Below, in pieces: positions 17,019 through 23,745 of a stretch of 26,825 nt of DNA. The stretch's first letter is position 1, and every line of letters starts with the position of its first letter. Source of the stretch: Pirum gemmata (lineage: Eukaryota; Opisthokonta; Ichthyosporea); NCBI GenBank assembly GCA_002812295.1, contig PDIN01000011.1:1-26825 (forward strand), written 5' to 3'. The notes under the pieces are model-generated. The model had not been told where the DNA came from, searched no databases, and worked only from the letters and a program-made list of their open reading frames with translations. The position numbers and the translations under genes were made by a program.

Positions 17019-17418
17019 AGTTTTTTTTTTATTTTTTATTTTTTATTTTTTATCTAAAAAAGTATCAAAATATTTGTCAACAAAAACAAAATAACATCCA
17101 TAATTTTTGGTTTTGTATACATGATGATAATAATGATGACATGGTGCATGAACTATACTTGGTAAATATTGAGATAATAATAGCTCATTACCTTCATGAA
17201 TTAACAAAGCCCATACATTAAGCACAACTATTGAGACATAGAAAGTATAGTAATGAAATGCATTGCAGGTAATGCATGTAATGTAGAATCAATCCAATGT
17301 GAAGCATATGTTGCGAATGGACTTGGAATATGCCACTGATGAAGAAATGTAATTTTAGCGCGAAAAGTAAATTGTCAATTTAAAAAAAAATAAAATTAAA
17401 ATTAAAATATATATATAT
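17019..17418. other. 400-base gap without an intact gene
   Basis: Between the 342-residue gene and the GT25-methyltransferase gene. It holds T-rich spacer (17019-17042), the broken desaturase-like remnant (17043-17374, minus) and an A/T-rich leader with (TA)n just before the ATG at 17419. The GC content of the remnant is visibly higher than in the other gaps of the window. Confidence 0.7.
17043..17374 (-). pseudogene. Broken sterol C5-desaturase / fatty acid hydroxylase-like gene
   Basis: Two minus-strand frames, each similar to part of the C5-sterol desaturase (ERG3/SC5D) family, lie one after the other. The first is open from 17374 to a TAG at 17228-17230 and carries LHQWHIPSPFATYASHWID. 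The family has HxxHH, then IPTPFASHAFHP. The second, in another frame, runs to 17043 with NVWALLIHEG and CHHYYHHVYKTKNYG, matching the family's NIWTxxIHDG and HHxxHH iron-binding box. Together they span about 110 residues of the C-terminal half of a ~300-residue enzyme. The N-terminal half and first histidine box are missing, the second histidine box is shortened, and a frameshift lies near 17230-17260. The intact enzyme would be an ER di-iron oxidase of sterol synthesis. This copy should be inactive. Confidence 0.7.
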
Positions 17419-18687
17419 ATGATTTTCGATCAATTTTGTCAAACCCAAGTGTTTGTTATTAATCTCAAATCTAGAATAGACAAATGGAATACCGTGAAAC
17501 CACGAATCGAGGAAGCTGGTTTTTTCAATATTCAACAAGTAAATGCCGTTGATGGGGCTTGTATTGACCTAAATAACTCGTTTTATCCCATATCCAATAA
17601 AGACCCCGAATTCAAAAATAATCCTGGAAAAGTCGGATGTCTTCTTTCACACGTCCAAATATGGAATGATATTGTTAATTTAAATTTACCACAAGCCATT
17701 GTTTTTGAAGATGATGTATATTTTCCTCAATGTTGGCATTCTTTGGTGCGTCAATATGTAGAAAACACGCCTCAAGATTTTGACGTAGTGTACTTAGGAA
17801 GTCAAATAACTAATGATTATAGCAAGGAAATCATCCAAGTTCCCGTGTGTACAACGCATGCCATGCTAGTATCCAACTACGGAGCTCGTAAATTATTACA
17901 ATTGATTTCGAAAGAAATATATACCTTGGACAACTTACTGTTTGATTTAATGAAAGAAAACGCCTTGACTTATTACGTTTGGAACGCCAAAAAGCACAAT
18001 GTAGAAAATGTTCATAACCAAAAACATTGGCGATTGCGTAATAGCGGCTTAGTCTACCAAGATTTTACTATAAAGTCCGACATTGATAGTACTGGCCAAG
18101 ATTATTCTTTTTCCAATGCCTGGTTTGAATTTCAAAAACCTGTCCATGAAAAATTCTTAAAATCAAATATGAAGATCCTGGAAATCGGTGCACATGAAGG
18201 CCGATCTACAATCTTTTTCTTACAATCTACCGTGAACATGGTCTATAGTATTGACCCATATGACGATTCCGACTTAACATCACCGGTAGATAAAAATACT
18301 TTTACTACTTTTAAGGCCAATATTCAATTAACAGGTCAATCACACCGTCATCAACTTTATAAAAATTATTCTCATCAAATATTACCCGAACTACTTTTAA
18401 AACAAAAAACTTATGATTATATTCTAATTGATGGTTCGCACATCCCTCATCATATATTGCTTGATGCTGTATTTTGTTTTCACTTATTGAATCCTGGTGG
18501 TTATTTGTTTTTTGATGATTATCTAGGAGGCAACAAGGATGATGTTGCTAATAGTAAACCCAAATTCGGTATTGATAAATTCCTGGATTTATACAAGGAC
18601 CAGTTGGTTATTGTTTACCAACAATACCACTTGGTAGTAATGAAAACTGATAAAACTTTGAAAAAACAAAGACAATATTATTTTTAA
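17419..18687 (+). CDS. GT25 glycosyltransferase fused to a SAM-dependent methyltransferase
   Basis: A 422-residue two-domain protein. Residues 1-230 match GT25 (LPS/procollagen glycosyltransferase family): VFVINLKSRIDKW, KVGCLLSHVQIWNDI, AIVFEDDVYFP with the EDD at 97-99, and THAMLVSNYGARKLL. GT25 enzymes transfer galactose or glucose from UDP-sugars, for example to hydroxylysine of collagen-like proteins. Residues ~245-415 are a class I methyltransferase: motif I MKILEIGAHEGRSTIF (251-266), YILIDGSH (334-341) and LNPGGYLFFDDY. Both catalytic signatures look complete. No signal peptide is seen, so it is probably cytoplasmic. The start is the ATG directly after (TA)n. With GT90 and GT10 it suggests a virus-encoded glycan pathway; an O-methylated sugar is a possible product (inference). 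Confidence 0.85.
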   Translation: MIFDQFCQTQVFVINLKSRIDKWNTVKPRIEEAGFFNIQQVNAVDGACIDLNNSFYPISNKDPEFKNNPGKVGCLLSHVQIWNDIVNLNLPQAIVFEDDVYFPQCWHSLVRQYVENTPQDFDVVYLGSQITNDYSKEIIQVPVCTTHAMLVSNYGARKLLQLISKEIYTLDNLLFDLMKENALTYYVWNAKKHNVENVHNQKHWRLRNSGLVYQDFTIKSDIDSTGQDYSFSNAWFEFQKPVHEKFLKSNMKILEIGAHEGRSTIFFLQSTVNMVYSIDPYDDSDLTSPVDKNTFTTFKANIQLTGQSHRHQLYKNYSHQILPELLLKQKTYDYILIDGSHIPHHILLDAVFCFHLLNPGGYLFFDDYLGGNKDDVANSKPKFGIDKFLDLYKDQLVIVYQQYHLVVMKTDKTLKKQRQYYF

Positions 18688-18702
18688 TTAGTCCACTTTT
18701 TT

Positions 18703-18746
18703 AATAAAAATGAAAGGGGTAAAAATTCCTTTTTACTTTTATTTTT
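18703..18746. terminator. Possible 3'-end stem-loop between convergent genes
   Basis: AATAAAAATGAAAGG pairs imperfectly with CCTTTTTACTTTTATT around a loop of about 10 bases, shortly after the GT25-methyltransferase stop. Giant viruses such as mimivirus end transcripts at hairpins. The stem is AT-rich and imperfect, so this is tentative. Confidence 0.3.
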
Positions 18747-18762
18747 ATTTTTATCATTTTTT

Positions 18763-18774
18763 TTATTATTATTA

Positions 18775-18820
<46 letters not shown>
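18763..18820. repeat. ATT trinucleotide microsatellite
   Basis: About eighteen ATT units with one interruption, in the non-coding gap between the convergent GT25-methyltransferase and 75-residue genes. Confidence 0.95.
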
Positions 18821-18859
18821 CCATTTATTATACATACATTTTTATTTTTTGGCTCAAAT

Positions 18860-19087
18860 TTAGCAAGAACATGATCGTTGTGCATATTGGACACAACAAT
18901 TACCATAAGCATTGGCTAGAGTAGGGTAAGTGCATTTATTTACTTTACAAGCAGCTCTTTCATTAGCTGACCCATAGACGGGTACAACAAGAGAACTGGC
19001 CATAGGGCGAACAGGGGCCATTAAACGATTTTCATGAATATTTGCTGCTGTAGCATAGCAACCTTGGCAAGATCCGGAACATGTCAT
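18860..19087 (-). CDS. Small Cys-rich protein
   Basis: A 75-residue protein with nine Cys (3, 7, 10, 47, 52, 64, 65, 73, 75) and no membrane segment. Cys lie at both ends around an Ala/Val/Pro-rich centre. It could bind metal or form disulfides in the particle. I do not recognise the family. The gene has a clean ATG and an AAATATTT palindrome 40 bases upstream. Confidence 0.65.
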   Translation of the reverse strand: MTCSGSCQGCYATAANIHENRLMAPVRPMASSLVVPVYGSANERAACKVNKCTYPTLANAYGNCCVQYAQRSCSC

Positions 19088-19126
19088 GTTTGAATGTGTA
19101 TAAGTGTGTTTATTATAAATAAAAAA

Positions 19127-19134
19127 AAATATTT
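19127..19134 (-). promoter_or_regulatory. AAATATTT palindrome upstream of the 75-residue gene
   Basis: An exact AAATATTT in the centre of a longer palindrome (AAATAAAAAAAAATATTTTT and on), 40 bases before the ATG at 19087 and past the stop of the upstream 98-residue gene. Promoter or transcript-end hairpin. Confidence 0.35.
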
Positions 19135-19164
19135 TTTTTATTTATTTCCAAATAATATTAATTT

Positions 19165-19410
19165 TCAATTATCATCATCACTAGGTGGAAAATCCATATT
19201 CCAAAACCCGGGTGGTGATTGAGGAATTTTTAAATTAAACTTTTCCGCTGCTTTTATTACTTTACAAGAATTAAAACAATTAATAGATTTTCTTTTACAT
19301 CTTATACATATATCATTAGAATATTTTCTTGGCTTTTTTACAGTTATTTTGTGGTTACTTAAAGATTCTTTACTTAACCATTCCCCTTGATTATTTTTTT
19401 TTTTGGACAT
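19165..19410 (-). CDS. Small Cys-containing basic protein
   Basis: 81 residues if started at the ATG at 19410 (MSKKKNNQGEW). An in-frame ATG at 19461 would add 17 mostly Lys residues read from a poly-A tract that looks like promoter DNA, so I prefer the shorter form. The protein has CIRCKRK..CFNSC, a Cys cluster that could bind zinc, then SPPGFWNMDFPPSDDDN at the C-terminus. The SPPGFW..DFP ending looks conserved in style, but I cannot name a family. Confidence 0.6.
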   Translation of the reverse strand: MSKKKNNQGEWLSKESLSNHKITVKKPRKYSNDICIRCKRKSINCFNSCKVIKAAEKFNLKIPQSPPGFWNMDFPPSDDDN

Positions 19411-19548
19411 ATTTGTTTTTTTTTTTTGTTTTTTTTTTTTTTTTTTTTTTTTTTTGTCCATATTTTTTTTTTTTTATTTTTTTTTTTTTATATTTTATTT
19501 TTTTATATTATATATATATATGATTAAAAAAAAATATATATATAATAA
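19411..19548. promoter_or_regulatory. Divergent promoter gap of T runs and TA repeats
   Basis: Between the 81-residue gene (minus) and the C1q-like gene (plus). It is nearly all T homopolymers, plus (TA)n at 19507-19521 and 19534-19543, the latter just before the plus-strand ATG. It should contain both promoters. No AAATATTT is present. Confidence 0.45.
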
Positions 19549-20160
19549 ATGTCTAACCAAATAAAAATTGGAAACGATACAAATAACCAACATTCCAATA
19601 CCATTTTAATAAATGCGAGTAATTCGGCATTAAATTCAGCTACAGGGTCGGCAATATATATTGCACCAGTACGAGACACTACAGGTGAATCATATTCTTC
19701 ATTAGTGTATGACTCTACTAACAGAGAATTATTGGTACACAAAAAAGCTTTTTTGGAATATACACGTACAACTGCTCCACTAAGCATAACATCTGCGTCA
19801 ACATATAAAGTTTTAAATTGGGAAGACGAAGATCGTATCGATCCAAATAACGTGTTCACGGGTACCAAATCCGATAATAAAATTATAATTAACAAAGAAG
19901 GAATATATTTCATGTCTGGTTATGCCAATTTTGGACAAGGTACTTATAATTTTCATAGAGTACAAATTCTCGTTGGTTCGGTAATTCACGCTGCAAATAC
20001 CATTAGCATTAATAGTAACGCTACCCCTTTTGGTCGCATTAGTTGTAGTTGTGTGGCACATTTGAAAGTAAACGATGAAGTAAGTTTTTCGTTAACTACT
20101 CGAGCACATTCGACGTTAAGTGTTTCTCCAGTTAGATTTACAATATACCAACTAAATTAA
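19549..20160 (+). CDS. C1q/TNF-like jelly-roll protein
   Basis: A 203-residue protein. The N-terminus has a pattern common in giant and algal virus surface or fibre proteins (ILINASNSALNSATGSAIYI then APVRDTTGESYSSLVYDSTN). The C-terminal ~115 residues resemble a C1q/TNF jelly roll: NKEGIYFMSGYANFG, FHRVQILVG, SCSCVAHLKVNDEVSFSL and the final strand VRFTIYQLN. Such domains trimerise and bind ligands. There is no collagen-like segment, signal peptide or membrane anchor. It opens a run of five plus-strand genes for surface or membrane proteins. A particle-surface, attachment-like role is inferred from domain type and context. Confidence 0.75.
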   Translation: MSNQIKIGNDTNNQHSNTILINASNSALNSATGSAIYIAPVRDTTGESYSSLVYDSTNRELLVHKKAFLEYTRTTAPLSITSASTYKVLNWEDEDRIDPNNVFTGTKSDNKIIINKEGIYFMSGYANFGQGTYNFHRVQILVGSVIHAANTISINSNATPFGRISCSCVAHLKVNDEVSFSLTTRAHSTLSVSPVRFTIYQLN

Positions 20161-20180
20161 GAAAGTAGTTAATAAATAAA

Positions 20181-20188
20181 AAATATTT
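20181..20188 (+). promoter_or_regulatory. AAATATTT palindrome upstream of the myristoylated-protein gene
   Basis: An exact AAATATTT at the centre of a near-perfect palindrome (AATAAATAAAAAA-TAT-TTTTTTTATTTATT), 26 bases before the ATG at 20214 and 20 bases after the C1q-like stop. It closely resembles the site at 19127. Confidence 0.4.
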
Positions 20189-20213
20189 TTTTTTTATTTA
20201 TTTATTATATAAA

Positions 20214-21833
20214 ATGGGAATTCCTGTAAGTCGTGCTTATATATCTTCACAAAATTCTGTTGTTTTTAAAGCAGACGATACCAACGTAAATGAATTCGAC
20301 GCGTCCATTGCTGAACCGAAAATCAGTGTTATTTCTACGAGTGAAACCAATAATAATAATGGGTTACTATTTTCGGCAAGCCCGGCCACGTATGAACCGA
20401 TGAATTTGGTGCAGTATCTAGAAGAAAATGAAAAAAAAACAAAAGGACAACTTTTATTAATACCCTTGCAAACAGGTAACCCTCTTACAAATTCCAAAAT
20501 CGGTGTTCCTCCACATACTAAAGTCGTCATTGACACTGCTTATAATGAAAGTGTTAAAAATTTTTTTGATAATATTTTGAATAATCCAGGTGGTGCTAGT
20601 AGTATAGATGAGCGTGGATTGGTAGAATTTGAAAATAATACTGACCTTAAAAAAGAATTCGACTTTCCTTACACGGCTGCTGCAAGTAAGGCAATATTAA
20701 TGTCAAAAATAATTATTACTAGTATAAGTAATAAACCACCGCGTTTAATTTATTTTGATGATCAACCTAGAGATCAAAGCTCAGATAGTATATTAACTTA
20801 TTTAAGTATGTTTGTAAATTCTATTGGTATTTACAGTGCTTTCTTTTCGTATAACTCGTCTTCAAATTCGTTATTTACTTTTACTAAGGGTGAAATGGTT
20901 ACTTTACGAGGAACCGCTTTCGCTATAGAATTTACAACGGATACCGGGAAAACCGGTGTCTTAGATTGTACACTGACAGGAGATTTTACAATAGAATCCC
21001 AGTTACCTTCTCTATTTAACGAAGGTGAAACTACGATTAATATTAAATCTTTTCTTTCCAAAACGGGTATTTTAAAAAAATATGCTATGGATTTTGACTC
21101 TCCATACGGTTGGTACCCCAATGAAATTCAAGAAAATATTAATAATAATTTACAAATTACTTTAACTCATTCTAGTAATACCCAAGGAACGTTTAATTTT
21201 CCTATTCAAAATTTTACACAACCAAGTAATTATTCTCTTGCTGTACATTATCAATCCATATTGCGTTTTCCTACAGGGAAACAAAACACCTGGACTGTGA
21301 CGTTCGATTATGAACCATTCTCTAAAAGTCATAATGTGGAAAATCCAGTTAGTGGGTCAATGAAATTTACTAATGAATGTTCAAATTTTTCACCAATATT
21401 TCCTGACAATTCTAATCATAAAAACTATTTTAAAATTACTAATTTAAAACTTGTGGTAGACCCACTACCAGCCAAATGCACTTCCGACATATGTGCACAA
21501 CCTCCTCCTTTGTTAACAACTGGTACCTCATACTCGTTACAATCCTATCTTAAGAACATAAGAATTAGAAGTGAATGTGCTCAGTCTTTAGCAAGAAATG
21601 CCTTAACCACTGCTTCTGCCGTCGGAAATAGAACACAAGGTATTCAATGTAATAATGATACTTGTGTTATTGATAGAAGCAATATTTATCTAAATTCTAA
21701 CCCTACTTCTGCTGCTAATGGTCAAGGCTTTTTCATGACTACTTCTTCTTTTATTTCAAATGACAACACTTTTGGTGTCCAACAAGGTACAATGACCGTC
21801 CAAGATATCATGTTGTCCGACGATTATTTCTAA
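20214..21833 (+). CDS. Putative N-myristoylated virion protein
   Basis: A 539-residue protein starting MGIPVSRAY, which fits an N-myristoylation signal (Gly2, Ser6). No transmembrane helix is evident, so the lipid would be its membrane anchor. The body is Ser/Thr/Asn-rich and beta-rich. Most Cys are in the C-terminal quarter (CTSDIC, ECAQS, QCNNDTC), which could form disulfides. It then ends in a Thr/Ser/Phe-rich tail with DDYF. Myristoylated, disulfide-containing proteins are typical membrane-associated virion components of large DNA viruses, but I do not see clear homology to a named family. Position between the C1q-like gene and three small membrane proteins supports a surface or inner-membrane role. 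Confidence 0.7.
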   Translation: MGIPVSRAYISSQNSVVFKADDTNVNEFDASIAEPKISVISTSETNNNNGLLFSASPATYEPMNLVQYLEENEKKTKGQLLLIPLQTGNPLTNSKIGVPPHTKVVIDTAYNESVKNFFDNILNNPGGASSIDERGLVEFENNTDLKKEFDFPYTAAASKAILMSKIIITSISNKPPRLIYFDDQPRDQSSDSILTYLSMFVNSIGIYSAFFSYNSSSNSLFTFTKGEMVTLRGTAFAIEFTTDTGKTGVLDCTLTGDFTIESQLPSLFNEGETTINIKSFLSKTGILKKYAMDFDSPYGWYPNEIQENINNNLQITLTHSSNTQGTFNFPIQNFTQPSNYSLAVHYQSILRFPTGKQNTWTVTFDYEPFSKSHNVENPVSGSMKFTNECSNFSPIFPDNSNHKNYFKITNLKLVVDPLPAKCTSDICAQPPPLLTTGTSYSLQSYLKNIRIRSECAQSLARNALTTASAVGNRTQGIQCNNDTCVIDRSNIYLNSNPTSAANGQGFFMTTSSFISNDNTFGVQQGTMTVQDIMLSDDYF

Positions 21834-21883
21834 ATATAAATATATATATATATATTTTTTTTATTTTTATTTTTTATATATAA

Positions 21884-22246
21884 ATGAGTCTAAAATTCAT
21901 TCATAACGCATTGGTAATTAAAGAATTACCATTGCAATCAAACAAATATGTTTTTAACTTGGATTTAAAAGTCAATGATACAATATCTATCGAAAATAAC
22001 AAGGATGAAAAAGGTAACATTACTATTACTACTACTAATGGTTTAATGAATTTCATGTTCGACAATAATACAGTAAAAATTGATAATCATTTAATAGAAA
22101 AAGACACCTCCATTACCAAAGTCGACATTAAAATATCTAAACGCGAACCCGGTAAATCAAACTTTTCACCATTATTATTATTATTATTATTTTTATTATG
22201 TATATTATTATTAGGCGGCTATATAATAAATGAGTACTTTGAATAA
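21884..22246 (+). CDS. Small tail-anchored membrane protein
   Basis: A 120-residue protein. About 90 soluble residues, alternating hydrophobic and polar (beta-like), are followed by a Leu-rich helix (about 96-116, LLLLLLFLLCILLLGGYII) and a short tail, giving a C-terminal anchor. I do not recognise the family. The leader contains (TA)n and T runs. Its last 17 bases overlap the start of the next gene. Confidence 0.7.
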   Translation: MSLKFIHNALVIKELPLQSNKYVFNLDLKVNDTISIENNKDEKGNITITTTNGLMNFMFDNNTVKIDNHLIEKDTSITKVDIKISKREPGKSNFSPLLLLLLFLLCILLLGGYIINEYFE

Positions 22247-22439
22247 CCATTATTTACAACTTCCTATTTTTAAATATTTAAGCATTATTTTCATCATACT
22301 ACACGTCGGCTTTTATAATTACAACAAATGGGTAGATGTATTCGTGGAAAATAAAATATTTAAAGTTATGAGTTTATTTTTAGTATTACTATTTTCTTAC
22401 TATGCTTATTATTTTTATAGTTTTTTCATTATTGTTTAA
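22230..22439 (+). CDS. Small two-TM membrane protein overlapping its neighbour
   Basis: A 69-residue protein with two hydrophobic segments (about 14-29 YLSIIFIILHVGFYNY and 44-66 VMSLFLVLLFSYYAYYFYSFF) and a short charged hairpin (DVFVENK). The ATG lies inside the end of the 120-residue gene, 17 bases before its stop, in another frame. There is no room for its own promoter unless it lies in the upstream gene. Reality is supported by the length of the clean hydrophobic pattern, but it is short. Confidence 0.55.
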   Translation: MSTLNNHYLQLPIFKYLSIIFIILHVGFYNYNKWVDVFVENKIFKVMSLFLVLLFSYYAYYFYSFFIIV

Positions 22440-22487
22440 AAATAGTATTGTCAATATTATTTTTTTTTTCAATATATATATAAAGAG

Positions 22488-22817
22488 ATGGCCACCATTA
22501 TTCCACCACCACCACAAATACCGCTACCCGAGGTCCCCACCATGTTGGATGAAAGTCTACCAAGCGCTTACGAAGATGCCTTGTATAACCAAATGTTTCC
22601 ACCTCCACCTACACCATTGGAAGAATTCGAAAGTACTCCCACACGCGCATCATCACGCGCATCATCACGCGCATCACTTACATCAAAAAAATCAAACTAT
22701 AGTATTTTTATAATTATTGGTATAGCCATTCTTCTAATTATCGCAGTTTGGTACTATAAAAAATGGAAAGACGAAAAAGACGAAAAAGACGAGAAAGAAA
22801 AAAAAGAAAAAAAATAA
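22488..22817 (+). CDS. Pro-rich single-pass membrane protein
   Basis: A 109-residue protein: a Pro-rich N-terminus (IIPPPPQIPLPEVP; FPPPPTPLEEF), an SSRA repeat from a 12-base DNA repeat (22633-22672), a TM helix at about 70-90 (IFIIIGIAILLIIAVWYY) and a Lys/Glu/Asp tail (KDEKDEK). The Pro runs could bind SH3-, WW- or EVH1-type host domains (inference). The ATG follows (TA)n and AAAGAG. It ends 6 bases before the convergent HAD gene stop. Confidence 0.7.
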   Translation: MATIIPPPPQIPLPEVPTMLDESLPSAYEDALYNQMFPPPPTPLEEFESTPTRASSRASSRASLTSKKSNYSIFIIIGIAILLIIAVWYYKKWKDEKDEKDEKEKKEKK

Positions 22818-22823
22818 TAATAA

Positions 22824-23249
22824 CTAAACCATTTTTATACTAGTTTGATCAGTAGAAGTGTTATGAGTAACTTTATACATTTGAAAATCAGAATCTAAAA
22901 TACCGTTAGCTTTTGCGTTTTTCACATCAATGATATTGTAGTCTTGGTCATCATAAAACTTTGAAACTTGTAGATCAACTAAACTGGGCACTTTATTTTT
23001 AAAACTGGTAAAACATATCCCATCTATATAGTTTATAATACCAGTATCCCGCAACATATTAAAAGTAATTTCGGTCACCTTTTTATTAGATAGTCTGGCC
23101 GTGATCAAGTATACCTTTTTTCGAGATTGCTTGTCTTTGATTAAACGATTAAATACTTTAGAAATTATTTTATCGCTGCTAGTTATCAAAGTATCATCGA
23201 TATCATACGCAACTACGTTGACGTTCATTTTATTAGTTTTAGTAACCAT
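22824..23249 (-). CDS. HAD-superfamily phosphatase-like protein
   Basis: A 141-residue protein with the HAD motif I DxDxT (AYDIDDTL; D16, D18, T20), motif II in VYLITARLS and an acidic motif IV-like FYDDQDYN. Asp16 would be the nucleophile of phosphoryl transfer. It lacks a large cap domain, as in small C0-type members such as polynucleotide 3'-phosphatase-like or capping-related phosphatases. The substrate is unknown. An in-frame ATG at residue 8 (23228) fits the start of the domain equally well. Confidence 0.75.
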   Translation of the reverse strand: MVTKTNKMNVNVVAYDIDDTLITSSDKIISKVFNRLIKDKQSRKKVYLITARLSNKKVTEITFNMLRDTGIINYIDGICFTSFKNKVPSLVDLQVSKFYDDQDYNIIDVKNAKANGILDSDFQMYKVTHNTSTDQTSIKMV

Positions 23250-23307
23250 TTATTATTTATTAAAATTAAAAAAATTAAAAAAATTAAAAAATTAAAAAAT
23301 TAAAAAA

Positions 23308-23715
23308 TTAAAGAAAAAAATTGTTAAAATGTTTAAACCATTCAAAAATAACATCCCTGTCATCAATTGGTAGCTTTTTGTACAAGGACGGTATGTCTAT
23401 AATTACATTTAATGGATGAAAGATTTCGTCAGTGAAAAACGACTCGTCACCTTTTAAAATCAGCCCCCTGTGTGGATGGATAAAAGTGGCATATAAATGG
23501 TAAATTTTAACGGGTGGTATTTGTGACTTTACCAAAATACGGGTAAGTATCATTGAAGGTTCTTCAGGGAATATATCTATTAATTCATCAATAAACTTTA
23601 ATAAATCATTATGAAAATTAATAACTAACCCTTGGTCATACTCGTGTGTACTATTCTTTTTATTATCTACAAAACTGATTTTATGATGTGGATTAGTTTC
23701 AACCTTTAAATTCAT
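23308..23715 (-). CDS. Uncharacterised small protein
   Basis: A 135-residue protein without Cys, membrane segments or repeats. Mixed helix/strand character, with conserved-looking stretches ILTRILVKSQIPPVKIYHLY and HPHRGLILKGDESFF. I do not recognise it. It sits in a tight minus-strand run with the thioredoxin-like and HAD genes. The gap downstream (23250-23307) is a ladder of TTAAAAAA units. Confidence 0.65.
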   Translation of the reverse strand: MNLKVETNPHHKISFVDNKKNSTHEYDQGLVINFHNDLLKFIDELIDIFPEEPSMILTRILVKSQIPPVKIYHLYATFIHPHRGLILKGDESFFTDEIFHPLNVIIDIPSLYKKLPIDDRDVIFEWFKHFNNFFL

Positions 23716-23745
23716 TTTTTTATAACATCTTTGTTTTTTTTTAAA

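Noticed and set aside
17043-17225. A free-standing 60-codon minus-strand gene starting at a GTG
   Set aside because: Its sequence is only the C-terminal end of a desaturase-like protein, and the preceding part continues in another frame upstream, so it is better read as part of a broken gene.
18860-19087. CX3CX2C at the N-terminus of the 75-residue protein as a radical SAM motif
   Set aside because: The protein is far too short for a radical SAM barrel and the Cys pattern continues through the whole sequence.
19411-19461. Lys-rich N-terminal extension of the 81-residue Cys-containing protein
   Set aside because: It is translated from a homopolymer that looks like promoter DNA; the ATG at 19410 begins the ordinary sequence. 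The longer form cannot be excluded.
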